DNA of 64,000 bases. Origin: Aquibacillus halophilus (GTDB lineage: Bacteria; Bacillota; Bacilli; Bacillales; Amphibacillaceae). A model generated the notes under the pieces. The model was not told the origin of the DNA and searched no databases. It saw only the letters and a list, made by a program, of their open reading frames with translations. The translations under genes and the position numbers were made by a program. Below are positions 17,768 to 25,946 of this stretch, piece after piece. The first letter of the stretch is position 1; each line of letters opens with the position of its first letter. The DNA lies in contig NZ_WJNG01000002.1 of assembly GCF_009649745.1 (NCBI RefSeq), positions 124,001 through 188,000 of the forward strand. The letters run 5' to 3'.

Positions 17768-17877
17768 AACCTATATTAAAATTTAATTAACTTAGAAATG
17801 TTAAATCTAACATTTAAGAAGAACCAAGGTGGATCCATATCAGAAATTCCTCCAGTTTTTTTCTTGATTTCTATTTT

Positions 17878-17931
17878 AAAAGCAGACTTCCGAGATGGAC
17901 AATTGTCCAAACTGGGAGTCTGCTTTTATTC
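17878..17931 (+). terminator. strong terminator with TGGACAATTGTCCA tip
   Basis: AAAAGCAGACT (17878-17888) pairs with AGTCTGCTTTT (17917-17927). Inside is the perfect palindrome TGGACAATTGTCCA (17896-17909). Confidence 0.88.
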
Positions 17932-18032
17932 GCAAAATTATATAAAACAATCTACTTCATCTTACAAGTGATTGCAAATACCTTAATTTAAAAACCTTAG
18001 CCTCCTGAATAGGATTTAACTAATCTTTAAGT

Positions 18033-18059
18033 GGGACAAGGAGCCTGTCCCCGTGTCCC
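18033..18059 (-). repeat. A-type repeat overlapping stop codon
   Basis: On the minus strand the TAG stop of the HxlR gene shares its G with GGGACACGG, 9 nt, CCTTGTCCC. Sense orientation. Confidence 0.88.
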
Positions 18060-18412
18060 TACATGCTTTCTTGTTCCAATTTTTGCTGTTTATGCAATGT
18101 ATGCTTTGTTCCCCATTCATGCATGGCTGCTAAAATTGGTTCTAAGCTTTTTCCGTATTCAGTAATGGAGTATTCCACTTTTGGCGGAACCTGAGGGTAA
18201 ACAACTCGTTCGATAATATCCTCATCTTCTAGCTCTCGAAGCTGCTTTGTTAGCATTTTTTGTGTAATTTCAGGTACCTTCCTTTTTAATTCACTAAAAC
18301 GCTGTGTACCGTTTTTTAATAGAAGTAATAGGATAATTGGTTTCCATTTTCCTACCAATATACCTAAAGCATCTTCTACTCGACATAATTCTGGTTCTAT
18401 TGTCATTACCAT
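18059..18412 (-). CDS. HxlR-family transcriptional regulator
   Basis: 117 aa winged-helix repressor. The opening CRVEDALGILVGKWKPIILLLLLKNGTQRFSELKRKVPEITQKMLTKQLRELEDEDIIER is textbook HxlR (DUF24): core Cys10, GKW, the F-SEL and TQKMLTxQLRELE recognition helix, and YSITEYG in the wing. Members such as YodB and CatR sense electrophiles through the N-terminal Cys. It diverges from a flavin monooxygenase/FMN reductase pair, which it probably controls through a perfect palindrome in the gap. Confidence 0.9.
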   Translation of the reverse strand: MVMTIEPELCRVEDALGILVGKWKPIILLLLLKNGTQRFSELKRKVPEITQKMLTKQLRELEDEDIIERVVYPQVPPKVEYSITEYGKSLEPILAAMHEWGTKHTLHKQQKLEQESM

Positions 18413-18422
18413 TTCCTCCTAT

Positions 18423-18442
18423 TAGTATCATTTAGGATACTA
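18423..18442. promoter_or_regulatory. probable HxlR operator
   Basis: TAGTATC and GATACTA form a perfect 7-bp inverted repeat with a 6-bp spacer, 11 bp upstream of the HxlR start and in the gap shared with the divergent monooxygenase gene. The layout fits autoregulation plus control of the neighbour. Confidence 0.6.
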
Positions 18443-18588
18443 TACTACTTTTAAGTGCGTACTTCCATTATTGTTTCCTATAAGCCATAATAGCATTTGG
18501 TAGGAAAAATAGTGTAAGCAAATAAATTACTCGGGAACAATAACATTAGACAATTGTTAACTAGGGTTAGAAAGGTGTGAATAATTTA

Positions 18589-19647
18589 ATGGAAAAATAC
18601 GGTATTAATCCACGTGATGGAATAGAATTTGGCATTTACACACTTGGTGATCATTTGCCAAATCCTATAACAGGAGAGAGAATTTCAGCAGAAGAGCGGA
18701 TTCATGAAATCATTGACTATGCAAAATTAGCCGATCAGGCAGGTATTGACTTTTTTAGTGTAGGTGAAAGCCACCAAGAATATTTTGCGACGCAAGCACA
18801 CGCTGTAGTACTTTCAGCAATTGCCCAAGCAACAGAAAATATTAAAATTGCAAGTTCATCTACGATAATTAGCACTTCCGATCCGGTACGTGTTTATGAA
18901 AATTTTGCGACAATAGATTTGATTTCAAAAGGTCGAGCAGAAATTGTTGCTGGTCGCGCATCTAGAATAGGTCTGTTTGATTTGTTAGGCTATGATGTTC
19001 GCGATTATGAAGCGTTGTTTGAGGAGAAGTTTGATTTGTTACGCAAAATTAATGAAGAGGAAGTTGTTAATTGGAGTGGAGAATTCCGAGCACCATTAAA
19101 AAACGCGAAGGTTCTTCCGCGTCCAAGAAATGGTTCGATACCAATTTGGCGTGCAGTAGGTGGCACACGTGCTAGCGCAATAAAGGCTGGTTTCGCTGGT
19201 GCTCCAATGTTTATGGCCCACTTAGGTGGTCCAGCATCAATGTTTAAGGGTACAATTGAAGCCTATCGTGAAGCTGCACGGAGCAAGGGCTTTGACCCGG
19301 CTGAGCTTCCAGTTGCAACAGCAGGATTTTTCTATGCAGCTGAAACATCACAGCAAGCGCTAAAAGATATGTATCCTCATATTAATGAGGGGATGAAGAG
19401 AACAAATGGGCAGGGATTTCCAAAACAACATTTTGCTCAAGGTATAGATCCTCATAATGTGATGAATATTGGTAGTCCACAGGAAATAATTGAAAAAATT
19501 CTATATCAGCATGAACTTTTCGGTCATCAACGATATATTGCGCAAATAGACTTTGGTGGCGTGCCTTTTGATCGGTTACAGAAAAATATTGAATTGATTG
19601 GTACTGAAATTTTACCGGCAATTAAAAAATATACTGCAAAAAAATAA
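18589..19647 (+). CDS. LLM-class flavin-dependent monooxygenase
   Basis: 352 aa TIM-barrel of the bacterial luciferase-like group. GIDFFSVGESHQEYFATQAHAVVLSAIAQATENIKIASSSTI and the later DPVRVYENFATIDLISKGRAEIVAGRA carry the FMNH2-binding residues usual for the family. It would use reduced flavin supplied by the adjacent reductase to oxygenate an organic substrate, here unknown. I chose ATG 18589 because AAAGGTG (18571-18577) is correctly spaced for it; a GTG at 18577 lies inside that site. It overlaps nothing and is followed after 13 bp by the FMN reductase gene. Confidence 0.9.
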   Translation: MEKYGINPRDGIEFGIYTLGDHLPNPITGERISAEERIHEIIDYAKLADQAGIDFFSVGESHQEYFATQAHAVVLSAIAQATENIKIASSSTIISTSDPVRVYENFATIDLISKGRAEIVAGRASRIGLFDLLGYDVRDYEALFEEKFDLLRKINEEEVVNWSGEFRAPLKNAKVLPRPRNGSIPIWRAVGGTRASAIKAGFAGAPMFMAHLGGPASMFKGTIEAYREAARSKGFDPAELPVATAGFFYAAETSQQALKDMYPHINEGMKRTNGQGFPKQHFAQGIDPHNVMNIGSPQEIIEKILYQHELFGHQRYIAQIDFGGVPFDRLQKNIELIGTEILPAIKKYTAKK

Positions 19648-19660
19648 GGAGGCCGAGGAC

Positions 19661-20227
19661 ATGAAAATTGTCGGGTTATCTGGTTCGAAGGTTGGATCGA
19701 AAACACGTACGGCTATGAATTACACAGTTAAATCTCTAGCTGAAAAATACCCAGATACGGAAGTGACGGTTATTGACTTGGCTGAATACGATGTTCAGTT
19801 TAGTGATGGGCGAAATTATATGGAATATGAAGGCGACACCGGATTTGTAACACAAACAATCATGGAGGCCGATGCGATCATTATCGGAACCCCTATTTTT
19901 CAGGCATCGATTCCGGCAACCCTAAAAAACATTTTTGACCTACTTCCGGTTGATGCCTTTCGTGATAAAGTCGTTAGTATGCTTGTAACAGCAGGTTCGG
20001 CAAAGCATTACTTAATCGCAGAGCAACAACTAAAACCCATTTTAGCTTATATGAAAGCCCAAATGGTTCAGACCTATGTTTTTATCGAGGAAGAGGATTT
20101 TTATAGAAAAGAAATTATAAATGACGATGTATTTTTCCGTATTGAACGTTTGGTTGAAGATACGGTTGTTTTAACTGAAACATTTACAAAGATTCGTGAG
20201 GAAAAAGAAGCGCAGTACGACTTTTAA
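19661..20227 (+). CDS. NADPH-dependent FMN reductase, partner of monooxygenase
   Basis: 188 aa flavodoxin-fold reductase (MKIVGLSGSKVGSKTRTAMNY; GTPIFQASIPATLKNIFDLLP). In two-component systems this enzyme feeds FMNH2 to the luciferase-like oxygenase encoded just upstream. AAGGAGG lies nine bases before the ATG at 19661; the frame extends upstream but that part overlaps the monooxygenase and has no family similarity. Probable operon with the upstream gene under the HxlR regulator. Confidence 0.9.
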   Translation: MKIVGLSGSKVGSKTRTAMNYTVKSLAEKYPDTEVTVIDLAEYDVQFSDGRNYMEYEGDTGFVTQTIMEADAIIIGTPIFQASIPATLKNIFDLLPVDAFRDKVVSMLVTAGSAKHYLIAEQQLKPILAYMKAQMVQTYVFIEEEDFYRKEIINDDVFFRIERLVEDTVVLTETFTKIREEKEAQYDF

Positions 20228-20230
20228 ATG

Positions 20231-20282
20231 AAAGTGCAGGTACTACAGGTGGACAAGTCCATTTTAGTGCAGGCGCTTTTTA
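20231..20282 (+). terminator. terminator with TGGAC..GTCCA tip
   Basis: AAAGTGC pairs with GCGCTTT (one wobble) and a short TGGA-CAAG-TCCA tip sits inside, followed by a T-run. It ends the monooxygenase/reductase unit. Confidence 0.65.
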
Positions 20283-20308
20283 TTATTAAAAATTAAACCA
20301 TATCTAGC

Positions 20309-20992
20309 TTATTTTAGGTTCCTTAATAAATTTTTCCGCCTTATCCACCCTCGGATAATTGCATTACATTCCACTGATGACCTTGTAGGCACTTGATGCT
20401 TTGTTCTTTGGATGTATACGACCTCTGTGTCGCTTACCAAACGACGATAGAGGTGCTGATAAGACTGAATATAATAATCCCAGGCGCCGTAAATTAACAG
20501 TAAAGGTACGTTTATCTCTTGAATTCTGTCTGCACAGCTGTAATTCAAACCAATAGTATATTGATTTGTTAGCATTTGGTGATTTGTTCGTTTTATCTCT
20601 TTATACATTACTTTCGCCAATTCTTTATCACGAAAATGATTTTTGGCTAGGGCTAATGATAAAAGTGTCATTAGCTTGTTTTTAGCAGCCCAAATACCTA
20701 TTCGATATTCCTTTTCCAGTAAAAAACTACTTACCTCATAATAAGCCCCAATCATGATGAGACCTGCTGTGTGTTCTGGATAGCTTAATACAAATTCTTG
20801 TGCAATACACGCTCCATTGGAGTACCCGCAGATGACAGCTTTGTCTATGTTATTTGCATCAAGTATCCGTTTCGTATCATCAGCAAGTTGTATCATCGTC
20901 ATTTGTTCTGAACTTCGATCACTACGACAGTCACCTCGAATATCAAAAGTAATGACCTTGAATTCATCTAGCAAAGCTGTTTGATAATCCAA
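20309..20992 (-). pseudogene. alpha/beta hydrolase, 5'-truncated
   Basis: 227 codons from TTG 20992. The core is alpha/beta hydrolase: KVITFDIRG, the nucleophile elbow GYSNGA (Ser about 82), LLLIYGAWDYYI (acid) and RTKHQVPTRSS (His). What is missing is the N-terminal strand and the HG oxyanion loop that normally precede KVITFDIRG by about 40 residues. The usual GxGxSD after the strand reads GDCRSD. Instead of the missing part there is a 14-bp perfect hairpin flanked by A and T runs (20991-21030), right against the first codon, and the frame is closed by a stop about 60 bp further up. No ribosome site is visible. I read it as a decayed gene. Confidence 0.65.
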
Positions 20993-21030
20993 AAAGGAAC
21001 TTGGGATTGTATTTTTCCAAGTTCCTTTTT
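20991..21030. terminator. terminator-like hairpin at the break point
   Basis: AAAAAGGAACTTGG (20991-21004) and CCAAGTTCCTTTTT (21017-21030) pair perfectly around a 12-base loop. It abuts the truncated hydrolase. Confidence 0.8.
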
Positions 21031-21171
21031 CTGTGAATTTAGTATGGATTATTTATTGATTTCTAGGAAGGACCATAATTATATTGGTTGGTTAACCAGA
21101 ATGAGAGTACCCCCACACTGGAACCCGTTAATCTTGCTTCTTTTTATAAAACAAATTTACGTTTTTTACCC

Positions 21172-21187
21172 AAAAGAACCGTCCCTA
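21172..21187 (-). repeat. B-type repeat after minus-strand stop
   Basis: On the minus strand ATAGGGACGGTTCTTTT follows the TGA stop of the esterase gene by a few bases, in sense orientation. Confidence 0.75.
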
Positions 21188-21191
21188 TGAA

Positions 21192-23042
21192 TCACTCTGT
21201 TGTGAAAGGTGAGGCTGGTAATCCTTCTTTGTTATATAGGTTTGCTCCTGCTGGGTTATCTAACCATGCGTATCTTACATGTTGAGGATTTTCGACTTGT
21301 TCGTTTGTAACAATAACTTTATTATCTTTAATAATTGCATTTGCTGGAACAAATGTCCCGTCTACATCAGAAATCTCAAATTGTTTTAATTGACCATTCT
21401 GTGCAATCAGGCCACTGCCTACATGGTAAAAATCTAAATGAATCGAGCTTCCGACTTGCTTCATACGATTATAGATTGGTCCACTAGCTACAATGTCCTC
21501 ACCATACACTAGTTTTTTGGCGGATAATGCCAGACGTTGGCCAAGCGTTTTTTTGTTCTGAGGGTGTAAATCATTATGTTCTCCAATATCAATTGCTACT
21601 GCCATTCCAGTATTGGTAATAGCTAAACCCTTCCTTTGTTCTTCTCGAAGCTCAGCCCACTTAGTTCCTTTGGGGTTATTCGGATCTGCATCCCAATTAG
21701 CTAGCTGCGTAAAAATAAATGGAAGATCAACAACATTAAAATTGCTGCGCCAATCGCTTACGAGCCCCTCAAAAAGTCTCCTATATCCTTTTGGTTGTTG
21801 TGAATTCGATTCTCCTTGATACCATAGGACTCCTTTAATCGCATAGTTTCTTATTGGTGCAATCATGCCATTGTAAAGACCTATGGGCATGGTATTGAAA
21901 AAAGTTTGTGGCTTTTGTTCTTCCGTTACTGCACCAACACGGTATTTCCAAGAACCTTGTAAATCGAGCTCATGCCCATTTGAAATTAATTTGTACGGCA
22001 TGTCCGTTACGAATGCCCCAGTGTTTTGTGTACTAATGACACGAACTGCAATAACATTTTTGCCTGGTTTTAATAGCCCTTCTTGAATAGTGTATCGTCT
22101 AGGCGGGTACCTATATCCTGTATTACCAATCTGTGTTCCATTGATGTAAGTATCATCCGCATCAATAATTGTGCCTAACTTAATTTTAGCTTTGCCAACA
22201 GTCATGGAATCGGGAACATCAATCTCTTTTCGGAACCAAACAGCACCTCGAATACTTTCTAATTCAGAGCCTTCCCATGAATTCGGGACTTGGAACGTTT
22301 GCCATTCAGTTGCATCATAGGAGACTTCTTGCCATCCTTGAGCTAATCCTTTATCTTGTTCATTAAGATTTTTATACCACTGATCATTGTGTTGCTCGTC
22401 ATTACGTTTTGTATTAGCTACATAAATATCATTTCTATTTTTTTCAATTGTAGCTTCATATCCACCGACTTGGTGCAATGTTTCCTCACTCATCCAGGCC
22501 TCTATCGGCGTTCCGCCAACTGCAGTTAGAATTAAGCCAATAGGTACTTGATATTTTTCATATAAATCCGCAGCGAAAAAGTATCCAGCCGCACTAAAAT
22601 CCATCACGTTCGTCGTAGTTGCTGGAATCCACTTACCACCCGATATATCGTCTTGTGGAGCATGGAAATTAGGGTGTTGCGGAACAGAAAACTGACGAAT
22701 AGATGGATGATTAATCGTTTTCACTTCATCCTCTAATAAATCAAGCGTTCTTTTCACAGGTATCTCCATGTTGGATTGTCCACCAAGCACCCAGACATCC
22801 CCAATTAGAATATCGTTAATGACTGTTTTCTCATCAGCTATTATTTCCATTTGATGTGGGCCACCAGGTTTTAAATCCTCGAGAAAAATAGTCCAGTTAC
22901 CGTCGCTGTCGGATTCTGTTTGATAGGACTTGCCCAGAAAGGATATCTCTACGATTTGGGAATTAATTGTTTTACCCCATATAGCAATCCTTTTATTTCT
23001 CTGTAATACCATACCGTCACTTATTAAACTAGAAAAAGTCAT
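21192..23042 (-). CDS. sialate O-acetylesterase-type carbohydrate esterase
   Basis: 616 aa. It opens with a small beta-sandwich (FSSLISDGMVLQRNKRIAIWGKT), then GDVWVLGGQSNMEIPV, where Ser90 is the SGNH-like nucleophile; the Asp/His of the triad fits DLHP at about 491-494. Between the two halves of the esterase domain (about 235-365) is an inserted jelly-roll like the sugar-binding domain of GH2 enzymes (VWFRKEIDVP, DDTYINGTQIG, KPGKNVIAVRV). This layout is known in the sialate O-acetylesterase/acetylxylan esterase family. No signal peptide, so it works on imported acetylated oligosaccharides or sugars. Its single-gene setting gives no further clue. Confidence 0.88.
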   Translation of the reverse strand: MTFSSLISDGMVLQRNKRIAIWGKTINSQIVEISFLGKSYQTESDSDGNWTIFLEDLKPGGPHQMEIIADEKTVINDILIGDVWVLGGQSNMEIPVKRTLDLLEDEVKTINHPSIRQFSVPQHPNFHAPQDDISGGKWIPATTTNVMDFSAAGYFFAADLYEKYQVPIGLILTAVGGTPIEAWMSEETLHQVGGYEATIEKNRNDIYVANTKRNDEQHNDQWYKNLNEQDKGLAQGWQEVSYDATEWQTFQVPNSWEGSELESIRGAVWFRKEIDVPDSMTVGKAKIKLGTIIDADDTYINGTQIGNTGYRYPPRRYTIQEGLLKPGKNVIAVRVISTQNTGAFVTDMPYKLISNGHELDLQGSWKYRVGAVTEEQKPQTFFNTMPIGLYNGMIAPIRNYAIKGVLWYQGESNSQQPKGYRRLFEGLVSDWRSNFNVVDLPFIFTQLANWDADPNNPKGTKWAELREEQRKGLAITNTGMAVAIDIGEHNDLHPQNKKTLGQRLALSAKKLVYGEDIVASGPIYNRMKQVGSSIHLDFYHVGSGLIAQNGQLKQFEISDVDGTFVPANAIIKDNKVIVTNEQVENPQHVRYAWLDNPAGANLYNKEGLPASPFTTE

Positions 23043-23125
23043 GTTTTACCACCTCTCGACAGACAAACCTTACTTCTGTCTCCATTAAAATTATTCCCTT
23101 TCTATCATATAAGGAAATGGGAAAT

Positions 23126-23320
23126 GGGACAAGGGGACAGGCTCTTTGTCCCAGAAGAAGACCTGCCGTGAGAATTATACTAAGGTCCATTTTAATTTTC
23201 TACATCATTAGTAAACAACAATACTACTGAGACAACTATTGATAAAACAGGTAGTCCTACCGATGATTGCTTGCATTTGCTAACACTCAGAGTGGGACAA
23301 GAGACCTGTCCCTCTGTCCC
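23126..23320. repeat. 195-bp bipartite repeat element, copy 1
   Basis: It begins with an A hairpin (23126-23152, plus orientation) and ends with an A hairpin in inverse orientation (23294-23320), so the ends are 27-bp imperfect inverted repeats. The inside resembles the element at 24926-25138 (AGAAGARGACC after the first hairpin, then CTACAT, TAACAAC-like and ACTATT blocks in the same order). No coding frame. The two copies flank the MBL/HhH lipoprotein and DUF3006 genes. Confidence 0.7.
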
Positions 23321-23359
23321 TAGTTTGTGATAAGATTATTAGTAGAAACGGGGGATTCG

Positions 23360-24658
23360 ATGTATAAAAGCAACCTTGTGGCTATTTTCAGTATCTTAAC
23401 TATTTTACTTCTAAGTGGGTGTGGACAAGAACCCATTGAAACAAACAACAAAGAGATAGATACAGTAGAACAAGGTGAGGACGAAAACTCAACTCAAGCT
23501 GAAGAAGAGAAATCGACTGAGGTTGAAGATAAATCAAGTGATTCTTCTACGCAAACAGATGAAGAGGAAATGCAGGATAGTAACAACAATGAAAAAGTTA
23601 ACAGTCTATCAGAACTTAAAGTTCATTACATTGATGTGGGTCAAGCAGACTCGACATTACTTCAATTTTCACATGACAATGAGAACTACACAATTCTGAT
23701 TGATGCCGGAAACTGGAACCAAAACAATGTGGTCAATTACCTTAACTCTCAAAGTGTTTCACAAATAGATATCGCTATTGGTACTCACCCAGACGCAGAT
23801 CATATAGGACAATTAGATAAAGTTCTAAACAGTTTTGAAGTTGGTGAAATTTGGTTGTCTGGTAATACAAGTAGTTCCAAAACCTTTCAAAGACTTTTAA
23901 AAGCAATCGATTCAAATGGGGTCGATTATTATGAACCGAGAGCAGGTGACGAGTTTGAGGTTGGCCCTCTGGAAATTGCTGTATTATACCCAAGTAGCAT
24001 ATCTGAAAATGATAACAAAGAATCTATCTCGTTAAAATTAACCTATAATGAGATTCAATTCATCTTTACAGGTGATGCAGATAAAAGTGCTGAAACAACG
24101 ATGTTAAATAGTGGCTTTAATTTACAAGCAGATATTTTACAACTAGGGCATCACGGGTCATCGACTTCTACACAATCATCGTTCCTAGATGAAGTGGATC
24201 CATCTATTGCTATTTATAGTGCAGGTTCAGATAATAGCTATGGTCATCCACATGATGAGGTTGTTAATCTTGTTCAAAATTCTAATATTGACCTTTACGG
24301 CACTGATGTTCATGGGACAATTATTGTTTCAACAGATGGAAAAGACTATAAGGTGTTAACCAATAAAGATGGTACTGTTTCACCAAGTAGCACTAAAGAT
24401 ACAACGTCTGGTGATTCATCTGAACAGCAGCAGGATACAAATAGCAATTCACCAGAAACTACGGACAGTTGTATCGATGTGAATTCGGCAACAGTGGAGA
24501 AACTGCAAGAAATTATCCAAATTGGTCCTGCTCGTGCTAAAGAATTGATTGACTTAAGACCATATAGTTCTGTAGATGATTTATCGCGAATAAATGGGAT
24601 TGGCCTAGCAAGAATTGAGGATATTAAATCGCAAGGACTTGCTTGCATAGGAGGTTAA
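23360..24658 (+). CDS. ComEC-like metallo-beta-lactamase lipoprotein with ComEA-like HhH tail
   Basis: 432 aa. Lipoprotein signal with lipobox LLLSGC (Cys21), a 55-residue acidic/Ser-rich linker, then a metallo-beta-lactamase domain (about 86-340): HYIDVGQADSTL, THPDADHIG (His143, Asp145, Asp147, His148) and GHHGSS (264-267), which would bind two metals. A second Ser/Thr linker leads to a C-terminal helix-hairpin-helix unit (about 371-432: DVNSATVEKLQEIIQIGP, INGIGLARIEDI), as in ComEA. The parts match the nuclease-like domain of ComEC and the DNA-binding domain of ComEA, but with no membrane channel. A surface nuclease or phosphodiesterase is inferred. The ATG at 23360 has GGGGGA eight bases upstream; DUF3006 follows after 4 bp. 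Confidence 0.88.
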   Translation: MYKSNLVAIFSILTILLLSGCGQEPIETNNKEIDTVEQGEDENSTQAEEEKSTEVEDKSSDSSTQTDEEEMQDSNNNEKVNSLSELKVHYIDVGQADSTLLQFSHDNENYTILIDAGNWNQNNVVNYLNSQSVSQIDIAIGTHPDADHIGQLDKVLNSFEVGEIWLSGNTSSSKTFQRLLKAIDSNGVDYYEPRAGDEFEVGPLEIAVLYPSSISENDNKESISLKLTYNEIQFIFTGDADKSAETTMLNSGFNLQADILQLGHHGSSTSTQSSFLDEVDPSIAIYSAGSDNSYGHPHDEVVNLVQNSNIDLYGTDVHGTIIVSTDGKDYKVLTNKDGTVSPSSTKDTTSGDSSEQQQDTNSNSPETTDSCIDVNSATVEKLQEIIQIGPARAKELIDLRPYSSVDDLSRINGIGLARIEDIKSQGLACIGG

Positions 24659-24662
24659 ACTC

Positions 24663-24926
24663 GTGAAAGGCTATTTGGACAGAATCGAAGAGGGAAAATT
24701 TGCAGTTATTTTAGTCGATGAGATCAATAAAGAATTCATCCTACCTAAAGCAGAGTTACCAGTGGGAAGTAGTGAACAATCTTATTTTGATCTCACAATC
24801 GAAAACGATAAAATCACCTCACTCAAACTAAATGAGCAAACAACTAGTACAGAGCAAGAAAAAGTAGATAACCTGATTTCAAAGATTCGCTCAAAAAACA
24901 AAGATAGCAAATTTAAAAAGAAGTAG
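24663..24926 (+). CDS. DUF3006 family protein
   Basis: 87 aa. KGYLDRIEEGKFAVILVDEINKEFILPKAELP is the typical start of DUF3006, a small beta-barrel-like domain. DUF3006 genes often lie beside ComEC-like MBL genes, as here. The GTG start has AGGAGG (within the end of the previous gene) about eight bases upstream, so the two are coupled. Its C-terminus is very basic (KIRSKNKDSKFKKK), which could bind nucleic acid. The TAG stop is shared with the first base of the next repeat. Confidence 0.82.
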   Translation: MKGYLDRIEEGKFAVILVDEINKEFILPKAELPVGSSEQSYFDLTIENDKITSLKLNEQTTSTEQEKVDNLISKIRSKNKDSKFKKK

Positions 24927-25138
24927 GGACAAGGGGACAGGCTCCTTGTCCCAGAAGAGGACCAGCCACGTGGAATATGCTCGTGGCTGGTCCTTGTTTT
25001 GTACTTTAAAATTACTACATACTTATCATCTAACAACGTTACTAGCACGAGGACTATTAAGATAACAGATAGTCTAAATTATGAGTGACTATATCCGGTA
25101 ATTCTCGAAGTGGGACAGGGAGCCTGTCCCTCTGTCCC
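24926..25138. repeat. 213-bp bipartite repeat element, copy 2
   Basis: It begins with an A hairpin at 24926-24952 (its first G is the last base of the DUF3006 stop) and ends with an inverse A hairpin at 25112-25138, one base past the stop of the leftward gene. Inside is a second hairpin, GGACCAGCCACG/CGTGGCTGGTCC (about 24957-24990), where copy 1 has a degraded version. Confidence 0.75.
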
Positions 25139-25139
25139 A

Positions 25140-25340
25140 CTAACCGAGGTGGAATGGAAGTAGGTTACCAAAAATCCAAAGTAGTGGAGATAAAATAAGT
25201 AACAGAAATAGTCCAGTGAACATATATTTAATATATTGATTTCTATTTATACCTTCTCTCAATTCCCAAAGACCTAACGTAATTAAATAAAGACCAATCA
25301 GAATTGAAATGATTGGAAGTAGGATAAGAAAACTTCCCAT
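25140..25340 (-). CDS. small membrane protein, two helices
   Basis: 66 aa with two hydrophobic segments (about 5-25 and 39-60) joined by a charged loop WELREGINRNQYIKY. AGGGGTG precedes the ATG by about ten bases. No family recognised. The stop codon is followed directly by the inverse A hairpin of the repeat element. Confidence 0.6.
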   Translation of the reverse strand: MGSFLILLPIISILIGLYLITLGLWELREGINRNQYIKYMFTGLFLLLILSPLLWIFGNLLPFHLG

Positions 25341-25466
25341 TTTTTACACACCCCTAATAAATTTTAATAGCCATCATAAAAACTGATAGCCTTTTCAAGC
25401 TAACCTGCTTGCACTAGCGCCAATACCGAACGTCCCTCCTGTAACCATCTTGCACCGATAGTGGTT

Positions 25467-25946
25467 TTATTCACGAACTAACTGTTCTATGTAATCATAT
25501 TCGAGTAAATTATCTATTGAAGTGTAGAAAAATCCCTTGTACCTAATTGTATCATTCGAATTGATTGTTAACTTTTTAATAGATTTTCCTTTATCATCAA
25601 AAATGGTTGTTCTAAAGCTATAGCCCATATACAAAAATGAGGGTTTACCCTTTTGAAATGTTACTTCATTCAGATTCCTGACAATATGGTTAATATCGGT
25701 TTTATTAGTAATTTCCGTGTCATAGCCTGTATTTCCATCGAAAATAGTAATCTTTGAAACATTTGATGGATCAATGCTTACAACTTTATGAGGAATAAAT
25801 GTAGTGCCAAACGCTATAAGGAATAAAAAAGGAATAATTATAATAGCAAGTTTGTACTTTTTATCTTTTCTTTTCAAAAACCATAAAACCAATAAAGTGA
25901 TTGAGAGAAGTATTAGTGAGACGACCATTATAGAAACAATATTCAT
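25467..25946 (-). CDS. membrane protein, function unknown
   Basis: 159 aa. Two hydrophobic helices at 5-24 and 33-50 with RKDKKYK between them, then an outer domain (about 55-159) rich in beta strands (KVVSIDPSNVSKITIFDG, FRTTIFDDKGKSIKKLTI). TAGGAGGTG precedes the ATG by five bases. Its layout recalls small Bacillus proteins with an outer DUF5301-like domain, but I do not recognise it firmly. Confidence 0.65.
   Translation of the reverse strand: MNIVSIMVVSLILLSITLLVLWFLKRKDKKYKLAIIIIPFLFLIAFGTTFIPHKVVSIDPSNVSKITIFDGNTGYDTEITNKTDINHIVRNLNEVTFQKGKPSFLYMGYSFRTTIFDDKGKSIKKLTINSNDTIRYKGFFYTSIDNLLEYDYIEQLVRE

Noticed and set aside
18059-18412. HxlR gene as the regulator of catE and the 14.7 kb reductase
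   Set aside because: Its own promoter carries a different palindrome (TAGTATC/GATACTA), so the link is not supported by sequence.
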